Source: Branchiostoma floridae
Lineage: Eukaryota > Chordata > Leptocardii > Amphioxiformes > Branchiostomatidae
Direction: 5' to 3'
DNA: 33,736 bases
Assembly (NCBI RefSeq): GCF_000003815.2
Contig: NW_023365695.1
Span: 1-33,736 of the forward strand
A program made the translations under genes and the position numbers. The notes below the pieces were generated by a model. The model was not told where the DNA came from. It searched no databases and saw only the letters and a list, made by a program, of their open reading frames with translations. Shown here piece by piece: positions 9,237-19,251 of the stretch (its first letter is position 1; the number at the start of each line of letters is the position of its first letter).

Positions 9237-9620
9237 TACAAAATCTCTCGCTAGCAGGTGGCGTCAACTGTAGGGCCTGCCGCTAGGAGCGCGATTTTAG
9301 TCAGGCAATAGTCAAATGTGGCCACTGCACAACAGTGAACATTGCATTGAGACTACAGGCAGCTTTTACAGGCGTTTGCATAAAGCTTATTTGTGTGACA
9401 TGATTTTTTTTACGTTAGCGAAAAGAAGAAATATTTTGTCATCAACTTAGGCTTCAATTATTCAATGAGCCCGTATCTAGGTCACATGCAACACAAAAGA
9501 ATAAAGTTCATCTACGATTCTTGTTAAAACAAAGGTCATAAGCTATTTCTCACACCGCACATACAGCTAATTTCCACTTCATAAGTCTTTACTTTATCCA
9601 TCTAGCGTATTTCGCAGGAA
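9237..9620. other. No gene recognised
   Basis: Mixed-composition DNA, no coding signature and no repeat recognised. Confidence 0.4.
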
Positions 9621-9621
9621 A

Positions 9622-9742
9622 GCAGGCCTGATGACGAAGTGCACGTAAAACGTTGGCGTAACTCTGCAGGCCTGGTGACGAAGTGCACGTAAAATGCTGA
9701 CGAAGCTCTGCAGGCCTGGTGACGACGTGCACATGAGATGAT
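9622..9742. repeat. 44-bp tandem repeat, 2.7 copies
   Basis: Copies start at 9622, 9666 and 9710, exactly 44 bases apart. Each contains GCAGGCCTGGTGACGAAGTG followed by a CACGTAAAA block. The third copy is partial. Confidence 0.85.
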
Positions 9743-9814
9743 GACGTCAGGAGTACGTCACCCCCTAAGAAAACCGGTGTTCAGGCCTGCCAATGTTATG
9801 TTCTCTCCGCATAT

Positions 9815-9916
9815 NNNNNNNNNNNNNNNNNNNNNNNNNNNNNNNNNNNNNNNNNNNNNNNNNNNNNNNNNNNNNNNNNNNNNNNNNNNNNNNNNNNNNN
9901 NNNNNNNNNNNNNNNN
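9815..9916. other. Assembly gap (N)
   Basis: 102 unknown bases. Any reading frame crossing it is meaningless. Confidence 1.
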
Positions 9917-10325
9917 TCGTGTTAGCATAGTCAGTCTCAGCTGTACAAAAAAGCAATTGCGCCATGCGCAGACTATCGGAATGCATTGGGCACTTTGGTT
10001 CTAAAGCTGTAAAGAAAATCCACATAAAACAATAGTCAAAGGTGCATATTCTTTTTCTCAGTTAAGGCGATCCTAGTATTGTGGCAGCTCGATAGTTCTC
10101 AATGCTGCATCAGGCATAATTTTCTTACTGTGTACCTGCCCACAGAGTCATCATTGTGATTATCTTAACTGAATTATCACTCTGTAACATTAACAGAACA
10201 ACAGACAAATACTATGGTCAGATTAAAAGCAACTGCTGGGATTGGTTAATGATTGCCCTCTGAAGCAGCTGACGATGAAAAAATACTGTTCTTCATAATC
10301 GGTGCATCTTACTTGAAGGACGTCC
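9917..10325. other. Non-coding, downstream of coiled-coil exon
   Basis: No exon was recognised here. If the coiled-coil gene ends at 10326 this is its 3' UTR and flank, though no clear minus-strand AATAAA was seen. If it continues, this is intron. Confidence 0.35.
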
Positions 10326-10442
10326 TTACTTCTTGGCGAGCGTCTTGAGGGTTCGGTTGGACGTCTCCAGTGACGTCACGTGAGCCTTCATCTTGTCCAT
10401 CTCCATCTGAAGCTCCGACAGACGATCGTTGGCGTACCGCAG
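10326..10442 (-). CDS. Coiled-coil protein, exon C (possibly last)
   Basis: Read on the minus strand, the acceptor GTGTTCCAG precedes LRYANDRLSELQMEMDKMKA, then a charged heptad-like stretch ending TLKTLAKK and TAA (10328-10326). It starts in phase 0, which fits the end of exon B. Leucines and charged residues at regular spacing indicate coiled coil. The stop overlaps a good donor (AA|GTAAGG), so the exon may instead be spliced onward before the stop; I cannot decide. Directly upstream on the minus strand lies an array carrying about ten extra copies of this exon's first ~33 bases with its acceptor. The protein family was not identified. Confidence 0.7.
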   Translation of the reverse strand: MRYANDRLSELQMEMDKMKAHVTSLETSNRTLKTLAKK

Positions 10443-11880
10443 CTGGAACACAGGATACCTATTACCGTGGGGTACCTATTACCGTGGGGTACCTATTATC
10501 GTACGGTACCTATTCTAGATCAGACAGGCGATCGTTGACGTACCGCAGCTGGAACACGGGGCACCTATTACCGTGCGGTACCTTTTATCGTGGGTTACCT
10601 ATTATCGGGGTTACCTATTATCGTGGGGTACCTATTGTCGGGTGGTACCTATTATCGCGGGTTACCTATTATCGGGGTTACCTATTACCGTGGGGTACGT
10701 ATCATCGCGTGGTGCCTATTATAGCTCGGACAGACGATCGTTGGCGTACCGCAGCTGGAACACAGGATGTCTATTATCGTGTGGTACCTATTACCGTGGG
10801 GTACCTATTATCGTACGGTACCTATTCTAGATCAGACAGGCGATCGTTGACGTACCGCAGCTGGAACACAGGGCACCTATTACCGTGCGGTACCTATTAC
10901 CGTGCGGCACCTTTTATCGTGGGTTACCTATTACCGTGCGGTACCTATTATAGCTCGGACAGGCGGTCGTTGGCGTACCGCAGCTGGAACACAGGGTACC
11001 TATTACCGTGGGGTACCTATTACCGTGCGGTACCTATTACCGTGGGGTACCTATCATAGCTCGGACAGACGATCGTTGGCGTACCGCAGCTGGAACACAG
11101 GGTACGTATTATCGTGGGGTACCTATTACCGTGCGGTACCTTTTATCGTGGGTTACCTATTACCGTGCGGTACCTATTATAGCTCGGACAGGCGGTCGTT
11201 GGCATACCGCAGCTGGAACACAGGGTACCTATTATCGTGGGGTACCTATTACCGTGCGGTACCTTTTATCGTGGGTTACCTATTACCGTGCGGTACCTAT
11301 CATAGCTCGGACAGGCGGTCGTAGGCGTACCACAGCTGGAACACAGGGTACCTATTACCGTGGGGTACCTATTATCGTGGGTTACCTATTACCGTGCGGT
11401 ACCTATTATAGCTCGGACAGGCGGTCGTAGGCGTACCGCAGCTGGAACACAGGGTACCTATTACCGTGGGGTTCCTTTTATCGTGGAGGTACCTATTATC
11501 GTGGGGTACCTATTATCGTGGGGTACCTATTATCGGGCGGTACCTATTATCGTGGGGTACCTATCATTGTGCGGTACCTATTACCGTGCGGTACCTATCA
11601 TCGATGGTACAGTCTAGCTATAAGTAGGAAGGTCAGACAGACGATCGTTGGCGTGCCTCAGCTGGAACACAGGGTACCTATTACCGTGGGGTTCCTATTA
11701 TCGTGGGGGTACCCATTATCGTGGGGTACCTATTATCGTGGGGGTACCTATTATCGTGGGGTACCTATTACCGTGCGGTACCTATTATCGGGCGATACCT
11801 ATCGTCAGACAGACGATCGTTAGCGCACCGCAACTGGTGGTGAAGAACACAGGTTACATGTCACGTAGCGGCACCTATCA
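10443..11880. repeat. 17-bp-unit array with ~10 captured exon C starts
   Basis: The array is built mainly from GGTACCTATTACCGTGC and close variants (TATTATCGTGGG, CCTTTTATCGTG). Embedded in it are about ten copies of the exon C boundary, at roughly 10519-10550, 10725-10757, 10825-10862, 10950-10985, 11055-11090, 11180-11215, 11300-11340, 11410-11445, 11635-11665 and 11806-11840. On the minus strand each reads an acceptor (TGTTCCAG), LRYANDRLSEL or a variant, and then usually TAATAG. So each copy has a 3' splice site but hits a stop at once, with no donor. The copies differ slightly, so they arose by stepwise duplication. Confidence 0.95.
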
Positions 11881-11927
11881 TCGTGCGTTACCTGGGTGTC
11901 TAACCTTCGTAGGGGTCAGATTCTTAC

Positions 11928-12032
11928 CTCTCTGTCGAGTTTTCTGTTCTCTGCTATCAAGTCGTCGTTTTTGCTCTGCACGTCGTTCATGTCCTTTTTG
12001 TACCGGTCCACCTGGCCCTCCAGACGCTTGAT
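11928..12032 (-). CDS. Coiled-coil protein, exon B
   Basis: Minus-strand exon of exactly 35 codons, bounded by acceptor TTGTTTTCCAG and donor GAG|GTAAGAA, with phase 0 at both ends. The peptide begins IKRLEGQVDRYKKDMNDVQS and continues KNDDLIAENRKLDRE; it is strongly charged with heptad spacing of I/L/V, a typical coiled coil. It joins in frame with exon A upstream and exon C downstream. The region 12033-13611 between B and A contains a dead LINE. Confidence 0.85.
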
Positions 12033-12266
12033 CTGGAAAACAAGCCAAATAAAGGGATAAAATATTCTGCATGAAAGTCAGCTGCTAACGCGGGAAATGT
12101 CCTTACAAAATAAAAAGCTCTACGGTCAGACCTTCACATTACCCTTCTAAGCCAGATTATGTACCTCTAGATTCAATGCTAAGCACTTATATTATGATAA
12201 TGAAGTTGAACACAGAGTTGGAGTTGAACACACATCACTACCAGCGGATTAGTCCCCTACTGTCTG

Positions 12267-13400
12267 TAATAATACTGGTTTATTGCATAATACAAGTCAA
12301 GAAATGGCAGCCGCGGCTGAATTGATTCCGGACTTTACAACCATTTTAAAAGTATAACATTTCAAGGGCACTCCATCGTAATAAATTTACATAACAATTA
12401 TTGCGGTTAAAGATCGTTAAAATTGACAAGGGATCTTTAGAATCTATCATAATATAATATAATATATCAACATTAAAATCAACAACAAAATATTCGTGTT
12501 TAACGGTCACAATTCCTTATTCAATACATTGGTAATGTAGGGTATCGGACTGTTACGGTAGCGCTCAGTTCGTGTGTATATAGAGTTCAGTTTGTGGCTA
12601 GTCCGCGTTAGCCGACCACTAGCTTCACCCCGGGACTGGGGAAGCCAGTCTCTTAAAGCAAGTGTAGATGGTGACTAGATCAAGTTCGGGAACTCTGAAC
12701 ATCTTCAACCGTCTTAGGATGAATAGACGTTTGCCGCTTTGTTTAACCATGTGGGTTACATGACTGTCCCACTTCAAGTTACTTTGCAACCACACTCCCA
12801 ATAATCTTGCTACAGTTACTTCCTGGAGGGTGTGGCCGGCTAGTTGGAGAGAAGGGAGAGGGGGAGGTGTTCGTCTGAAGAAAAAATGCATCACTTTGCA
12901 TTTATTTGGGTGCAATTGCATGTGACTTTTACTTGTCCATGCGTCAAGGGCATCTAGGTCTTGTTGCAGGTTTGATTGCTGTCTAATCTGTCTACTTTCC
13001 ATCATATTCAAATCATCCACAAATTTCCAGTGGTCTGATCGTGCGTCGCTCGCTGCACTGTTGATGACTGCGACGAAGACTATAGGCGCGAGGACGGTGC
13101 CTTGAGGCAGGCCACATGTCAGTGTCCTCCATTCTGACAATGAACCCTTGTAGGCGGTACGTTGCTTTCTCCCAGTCAGGAAGTCACTCAGCCATGGAAG
13201 AAGAGAAGGTCGGCATCCCAGTTCTATCAGACTCAAAATCGCGGTTGTGTGATCTATGCGGTCGAATGCTTTCGCAAAATCCGTCAAGACCAGACTACTT
13301 ATAGTGTCTCTTTGGTCTGAGGTTTTGGAAAGTTGATTTAAGATGTCAACAAGGCAATGAGTTGTCTGTAGTGTGTTGCAGAAGGAGTGGCTCAAGGGTA
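12267..13400 (-). mobile_element. CR1-like LINE, truncated and broken
   Basis: The minus-strand frame 13395-12625 encodes part of a reverse transcriptase. Motif A is LVLTDFAKAFDRIDH, motif B CGLPQGTVLAPIVF and motif C FVDD, followed by a thumb-like region (ARLLGVWLQSNLKWDSHVTH). The N-terminal endonuclease is absent, and the end of the frame (KRLASPVPG) has lost the usual RPVLEYA segment, so it is inactive. The 3' UTR runs on to a GCAATAAACCAGTATTATTA tail near 12267. It lies antisense to nothing and in the sense orientation of the host intron. It differs clearly from the intact LINE at 30008-33417. Confidence 0.85.
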
Positions 13401-13611
13401 ATAGAATTGGAGATGGGCACCGCCCCTATGCATTTTACCAAGACTCACAAGTGACTTTTTATCTATCTATATTTTCGTTTGGCTGGCATTACAGGCAGCC
13501 AAGGTCGACAAACTAGCCGTGGCAATCTGCTTAGCTAGTACATTTTGCGGCGTCGTAATGTAAGTAATACCTCTTTTAGTGACTTAAATGTCCCCCCATC
13601 TCTTCACTCAC

Positions 13612-13742
13612 CTTCTTCTCCAGAATCTTCTTCTCCTCCCATTTCTCCTCCTCCAGCTCTTCCTTCTCCTTCTGGACCCGCTCCGTGAACTGCTGGTGCT
13701 GACGCCGGCCGAGCACGTAACTGGACAGGCCCAGATTCTCGT
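13612..13742 (-). CDS. Coiled-coil protein, exon A
   Basis: Minus-strand exon of 2 bases plus 43 codons, between acceptor CCTGTGTTACAG and donor AAG|GTGAGTG. The peptide starts ENLGLSSYVLGRRQHQQFTE and continues with RVQKEKEELEEEKWEEKKIL, a highly acidic/basic helix. It begins in phase 1, matching the phase-1 end of the candidate first exon at 17500, and ends in phase 0, matching exon B. The first 65 bases and the acceptor have been copied three more times directly upstream (13862-14240). Family not recognised; a cytoskeletal or centrosomal coiled-coil protein is possible but unproven. Confidence 0.85.
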
Positions 13743-14627
13743 CTGTAACACAGGGGGAACCTATTACCGTGCGGTACCTATTACCGTGCGGTACCTATTA
13801 CCGTGCGGTACCTATTACCGTGCGGTACCTATTACCGTGCGGTACCTATTACCGTGTGGTACCGCTCCGTGAACTGCTGGTGCTGACGCCTCCCGAGCAC
13901 GTAACTGGACAGGCCCAGATTCTCGTCTGTAACACAGGGGGAACCTATTACCGTGCGGTACCTATTACCGTGCGGTACCTATTACCGTGCGGTACCTATT
14001 ACCGTGCGGTACCTATTACCGTACCGTACCGCTCCGTGAACTGCTGATGCTGCCGCCTCCCGAGCACGTAACTGGACAGGCCCAGATTCTCGTCTGGAAA
14101 ACAGGGGGGTTCCTATTACCGTGCGGTACCTATTATCGTGCGGTACCTATTACCGTGCGGTACCGCTCCGTGAACTGCTGATGCTGCCGCCTCCTGAGCA
14201 CGTAACTGGACAGGCCTAGATTCTCGTCTGGAAAACAGGGAGTACCTATTACCGCGCGGTACCTATTACCGTGCGGTACCTATTGTCGTGCGGTATCCAT
14301 TATCGTGCGGTACCTATTACCGTGCGGTACCTGTTACCGTGCGGTACCTATTACCGTGCGGTACCTATTACCGTGCGGTACCTATTACCGTGCGGTACCT
14401 ATTACCGTGCGGTACCTATTACCGTGCGGTACCTATTACCGTGCGGTACCTGTTGCCGTGCGGTACCTATTGCCGTGCGGTACCTATCACCGTGCGGTAC
14501 CTATCACCGTGCGGTACCTATCACCGTGCGGTACCTATCACCGTGCGGTACCTATCACCGTGCGGTACCTATTACCGTGCGGTACCTATTACCGTGCGGT
14601 ACCTATTACCGTGCGGTACCTATTATC
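13743..14627. repeat. 17-bp-unit array with three captured exon A starts
   Basis: GGTACCTATTACCGTGC repeats almost perfectly from 14250 to 14627 and in blocks of three to six units before that. Copies of the exon A start plus acceptor lie at about 13862-13938, 14027-14102 and 14162-14240. On the minus strand each reads ACAG or CCAG followed by ACGAGAATCTGG and ends at ACGGAGCGG, where it joins a repeat unit (GCGG shared). The two later copies carry TTTTCCAG instead of TGTTACAG and thus a better acceptor. The unit is the same as in the exon C array, 2 kb away. Confidence 0.95.
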
Positions 14628-14639
14628 ATAGAAAGATAA

Positions 14640-15870
14640 TACTTGCAGGCAATGTTTACCTTAACATGGTCTAACCTAACAAATGACTACTAGTCTTACT
14701 TCCAGCTCTGTCCTTTTACCTACTACATGATGTAAGAGGAAGAAAAGACAGAGCAGAAACAATAATTTTTCTTCCGTGAAGGTAGACCAAAGAAAAATTC
14801 AGACGATCAAACCATATATATGGTGCTGCGTGACAATGGGGACACCTCGCGATAGCTCTTAAAAGTGTTTGCAGCATTGATGCTTTTCTCCACTACAATT
14901 ATATTTTATGTCACTAGGCGGGGCTTCTGAGTCGCATTTGAGTATAGCTTTACAGTATACAAGACAACAACTGATTGAAATGAGAAAACCTCAAACCACA
15001 GAACTATTCCTTTTAACAGAAAAAGTAAGAGCATAGTATTCAAAAGAGTTTCAACACAAAATGATATCAGGACTTGTCCATTTGATCTGTAAGGATGTCT
15101 ACTGTCAACGGTAACTTTCATCTCTCAAATAAATCGGATACGTAAGGTTAAGGTTAGCTACATATAGCCCGACACGATTGCCCGTGCGATAGTGTACTAT
15201 TAACAGATCTAAACACAGAAGACTTGGAACGAATCATGACAGAACCCGCCAACACAATCTTTCACTTTGTCCCCCATTTTGACACCAACATTGTCATTTA
15301 TATCATTGAAGCTTGTTTGCTTTGTTGTTTATTTGTTTGTTGTTTATTTGTTTGCCTTTATCTACGCAGTATCCTGGATCCGTTGCTGTATCAAACTGCA
15401 AAATTTTCAAATATTTCGGTAATCTATATCCATTTAACATCAATTTACAATATTACAGTTTGTCGAATTGACAAACGCGCGAACCATGCATTACAAAAAA
15501 ACGGACATAGTTAACCCAGCGTACCACCAGAACCAGCTAAATATTATGTTATTCCGTTGGAAGAGTTTCACAAAAGAGCCCATGCAGTTCATGAGCAAGC
15601 TGCTAGGGTGCCCAAACATATCCAATTTCTTCCTTAAACCACAAGCTATCTGCCACTAAAATACAAAGGCGGCACGTCCAGGCCATAAGATACAAACACC
15701 TGAAGTTTTGCTGTAGTACCAATACCAGGGTGCCAAAATCAACATCGACCTTCGTCTTCCCAGTCCTTATCTACAAGTATCATCACAGCTGTCAATGTGC
15801 GTCCCTGCCAGACGGTTCTGACGGAGTTCGATGACATTTGACCTTTGATAACCCAAACGTCAGGAATTCC
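14640..15870. other. Intron of coiled-coil gene, no exon recognised
   Basis: AT-rich, with an imperfect TTGTTTATTTG run near 15320-15350. No coding stretch with good splice sites was found. Confidence 0.4.
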
Positions 15871-16106
15871 TACCCTGGTGGCCAGCCGGGATCGGGCATC
15901 TAGGACAGTTTATTCGGTGGCCCAAGACAGTCAGGCCCGCCGATCTCCTATTAGCGCCCCGGGGAGTTCAATCCCGATGAGGTCCACCTGCCCTTTTCCT
16001 TCGGGCTTAAACTCCCCGGAGCGCTAATGTTAGATCGGCGGGATGATTGCCTTGCGTCCCCGAACAAACCTCGCTAGCTACCCAATCCTGTCTGGCACTC
16101 AGGGTA
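15871..16106. mobile_element. Palindromic MITE, family A, copy 2
   Basis: Ends TACCCTGG and CAGGGTA, with inner arms (CGCCGATCTCCTATTAGCGC / GCGCTAATGTTAGATCGGCG) related to copy 1. It is flanked by GGAATTCC at 15863-15870 and 16107-16114, an 8-bp target duplication (itself palindromic). 236 bp, no ORF. Confidence 0.8.
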
Positions 16107-16114
16107 GGAATTCC

Positions 16115-16491
16115 CGGCCAGATCAGAGGCACCGCCCGTTCCTCCCATGAGCACCCGGGGCTTAGAGTGTTATCTCGTGTAGATTTAACTAGATTACAAC
16201 CGTTACTATGTCTGGGGTGTTGAAAGTCGCGCTGGAAACATTCGTGACTACCAAAACCCTCCTGTTCTCAGGGTATCGGTGTTGGGCAAGCTTGGTCTTA
16301 GTTTGTCACATCACCAGGATTCCACTAGGGCGGCGATCTCGCCGTGATCTAAGATTTTACCGCTTGCTCAACACATTTAATATATGAAAAATCATCTGAC
16401 ATTCTGATATCTATCAGTATGACACTTTCATATTTTGTATGATATCCAACTATGAAACAGTCTGGATCAGTCTGATGTTTGTAGCCGCATA
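16115..16491. other. Intronic, nothing recognised
   Basis: No exon, repeat or motif recognised. Confidence 0.4.
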
Positions 16492-16499
16492 CCTTTACA

Positions 16500-16864
16500 C
16501 AGGGTTATAGCCAGCACCTGTCCTTCAGTCCTTTGAAGGAATTTTGCAGCTGGGGACTGAAAAAAGTTTTCCCCATTCCGTCCCCAGGGACAGACAAAAA
16601 TTGATATGTAAAGATATAAAAAAACTGAAACCCATGTGTTCTTCTTCACCAAAACAGATGCCATTGAACAGCTTAGTCTACAAGCAACATTTGCACCTCA
16701 AAATGCAGGAAATAGTGTATCTAGAGGGTCTTGATTTCAAAATTTTCTGGGACCCAGACCCCCTAGAAATGACGCGCAACGTCACGCCATCCCTTTAGAG
16801 CTCGATAGGATTCCCATTCAAAATCAAGGGGACTGAAAATGATTTCAGGCTGGCTACAACCCTG
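16500..16864. mobile_element. hAT-type MITE with perfect 8-bp target duplication
   Basis: Termini CAGGGTTATAGCCAGC and GCTGGCTACAACCCTG are 16-bp inverted repeats of the hAT type (CAGGG). CCTTTACA flanks both ends (16492-16499 and 16865-16872). 365 bp with no transposase. The ends closely match those of the element at 24974-25316, so both probably depend on the same transposase. Confidence 0.9.
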
Positions 16865-16872
16865 CCTTTACA

Positions 16873-17480
16873 TGTGAACAATGTCGAACCGAATATCGGG
16901 ATCTGAAGAAGTATACTAGTAAGTCAATATTGATCGTGAATATCGAAGAATATTGTGGCATATGGTACCAATTCAAAATAAACTTTTGTGAAATCCTGTC
17001 AAACCTGATATCAAAATTGGATCCAACTTAATTCCATATTTCTCGTTTGATGTTGCTAAACGTTGAGAATTGTTTCGTATAGCTAGGCTCGTAGTAAACG
17101 GAGTGAAATTAATGCAAAAATGAATACTTTGTACAGAATATGAGGAATATTTTAGGCGAATAAATTGGAGCATTTCATTAATAAGAGACTTCCATTGTCG
17201 GTGATATTTCAACATGTAAGTGAAGTGGTTACATGTGCACAACAGTTTGGCAATGTCATAAACGTCAAAGGACTGAAACGCACGACTGGTATTCAGATGG
17301 TCAAAGCGATGCCCCAGTAGAATATGCTTGTTTAGTACAAGGATAACACACTATAGTATAGTATACATTACATCCAGGGATAGCTCCATACCGCAAAGCA
17401 TCCCAGATAAGATTGCCGTCCATGCATTCGTCTGACGCCAAATCTTTAGAAAAACAAGCACACATTCCCAAGAAACTCTT
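16873..17480. other. Intronic, nothing recognised
   Basis: AT-rich sequence without a convincing exon between the first exon and the hAT-type MITE. Confidence 0.4.
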
Positions 17481-17499
17481 TAAGAAAACGGAATCTTAC

Positions 17500-17554
17500 G
17501 ATCTGGAAGCTCGAAACTTTTCGCCTGTCGTAAGAGCTGCGACTTGCTCGCCAT
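17500..17554 (-). CDS. Coiled-coil protein, candidate first coding exon
   Basis: Minus-strand ATG at 17554-17552 in context AAAGATGGCG, encoding MASKSQLLRQAKSFELPD plus one base, then donor GATC|GTAAGA. The phase-1 end fits exon A, which starts with two bases: the joined codon is CAC (His). That phase agreement and the good donor support the assignment, though further exons could lie between. Upstream, a family A MITE begins 79 bp before the ATG, so the 5' UTR or promoter may lie within it. Confidence 0.6.
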
Positions 17555-17632
17555 CTTTGTGACTTGTTTTGATCTGCGAGGAGCTCTGAGGTTGTTCCAA
17601 GTTCGGCTGACCGACGATGGCTTCTCCGTATT

Positions 17633-17865
17633 AGCCTGGGTACCAGACCGCCGTGCTACAGTCGCTAATTTCTTCGGCCCGGGAAACAACTCACCTTGCC
17701 ACCAAACACAGCACACGGACCGTGATAATAGATATCAGAGACCGAGTGCCAATTAACTCTGAGTGCCAATATGGATCGGCTACCAACTCTGGGCTTGTAA
17801 CGTGAAAGGGCTACTGAGTTCAGCGGAAAGGCTATAGTTTAGAATGAGGGTCTGGTATCCAGGCT
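17633..17865. mobile_element. Family A-like MITE beside the coiled-coil gene start
   Basis: Ends AGCCTGGGTACCAGACC and GGTCTGGTATCCAGGCT are 17-bp inverted repeats with one mismatch, similar to the termini of copies 1 and 2. The length (233 bp) matches theirs (231 and 236 bp). TCCGTAT stands outside both ends, fitting a 7-8-bp target duplication. The inner arms have diverged. Confidence 0.65.
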
Positions 17866-17968
17866 TTTCCGTATCGGTTTCTGCCATCTCCGATCCTGAC
17901 TATGCCCGCGGGACGGTCGGGATGCCGCGCGGGTCTGACCGTATAAAGACGGGACCAGTGCTTTCTTC

Positions 17969-18141
17969 ATCTCCAAGCAGATCCTACGGTAGCATAAGAT
18001 AGTATCATAAGCTAGTAGAGAAGTGAAGCCGGCCTAGGATTGCGTATGCTACCGGTGCCCGTTTGACTCCCTTTGGCCGGCTATACTCCTTGGCCAGCTT
18101 TGATACTGTATCTTATGGCACCGTAGGATCTCCATGTAGAT
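17969..18141. mobile_element. MITE related to 3083-3422
   Basis: The left arm ATCTCCAAGCAGATCCTACG with GCATAAGATAGTATCATAAG is inverted in the right arm (CCATAAGATACAGTATC by reverse complement), both leading into a GCCGGCC block. Sequence similarity to the arms of the 3083-3422 element shows the same family, but it is older and shorter. No clear target duplication. Confidence 0.7.
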
Positions 18142-18282
18142 TACGCTTACGAGCCTAGTTAATTTTCTACCCTGGCCGGCTTCACTAGTAGGGGTGTTCT
18201 AGGATCTTCTAGCCGGCCCAGTCTACTAGCCATCGGCCTGTTTCTGTCAGCCTGTCTTTTTTAGGCTAACGTCACATAACTG

Positions 18283-18448
18283 CCAAACTGGGGCCGGTCG
18301 GGTTGTTTGTGAAATAGAAATGTATACGTTAAGATATATATATACACAAATAATGCTCACGACTATTCTCTTTACGTCTTGTGTAGTTTGGTTTCTTTTA
18401 TATCGTACTTTTCGTTCCCGAAAACCGCCAGACCGGGCCCCGGTTTGG
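18283..18448. mobile_element. Short MITE-like inverted repeat
   Basis: Ends CCAAACTGGGGCCGGTC and GACCGGGCCCCGGTTTGG form an imperfect inverted pair around an AT-rich centre. 166 bp, no ORF. Weak evidence for a target duplication. Confidence 0.5.
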
Positions 18449-18738
18449 AAATCAAACTTGTTTTTACCGTTTGCTGCCTTTCAAACATCGTTCTCGCTTA
18501 TCTACTTGTAATCTTCAAAACAAGTTGTTTACATTTATACGCGTGGCCTTTTCCTATCACAGGGCATCACAATAGTTCCTTGCGGCAAAAATAGTTCAGC
18601 GTACATCCGCCTGGTGAGGAAATATTTGTGAACCGTGGTCAACATCATTTTTAAATTCATCTCTTATTCTCTACCAGACAGAGTTCATGTAAGGTCAGAT
18701 TTTATATGTTAACTGATAAATCCGTAGTTCACCTTCAT

Positions 18739-19237
18739 ATGGAGAGATCACAGACTGCCTCAGAGAATGAAACTCCGACTGTACAAATCCTCTGTTTGTT
18801 CAACCCTCACACATGGCTGTGAAGCATGGGACTTAACGCAGGACGTTACGAGAATGATAAACGGATTTAACAGCAGATGCCTACAGGTGATTACAAAGAA
18901 ACACTTCCGAGACACAGCAACACACCCAGACTTCAACCTGGCAGCCATCCGCCGGAGACGACTCCGGTACCTGGGCCACGTTCTTCGCATGGACCCCTCC
19001 AGACTGGTCAGGCGAACCCTGAAGGCCTACGTGTGCGGAGGAGAAAACCCGCCTGAAGGTTCCCTCCTAATGGACTGTGACTTACCTTTCGAACTGGTAG
19101 CTAGGCAAGCCAGAAATAGGCAAATGTGGAACGCCAAAGTTAATAAGATAAACTGACTTAATGTATATATTGAAAGCACGGTCTGTAGATATTGTAGCAT
19201 AGGGCCCACGGCCTAAGAAATGTGAATTATATATATA
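18739..19237 (+). mobile_element. 5'-truncated RTE/CR1-like LINE with target duplication
   Basis: The open frame to the stop near 19156 encodes the C-terminal part of a non-LTR reverse transcriptase protein: MKLRLYKSSVCSTLTHGCEA, then INGFNSRCLQVITKKHF and RRLRYLGHVLRMDPSRLVRR. A short 3' UTR ends in an AT dinucleotide run. The 14-bp sequence TAGTTCACCTTCAT flanks the element at 18725-18738 and 19238-19251, a clear target duplication. The catalytic domain is absent because of 5' truncation at insertion. Confidence 0.9.
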
Positions 19238-19251
19238 TAGTTCACCTTCAT

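Noticed and set aside
9738-10025. Open frames spanning the N gap
   Set aside because: They consist largely of unknown residues.
10370-14674. Long plus-strand open frames with repeats such as RYLLPCGTYYRAVPITV
   Set aside because: They are translations of the 17-bp arrays. 17 is not divisible by 3, so three frames stay open together; there is no start, splice or composition evidence for a protein.
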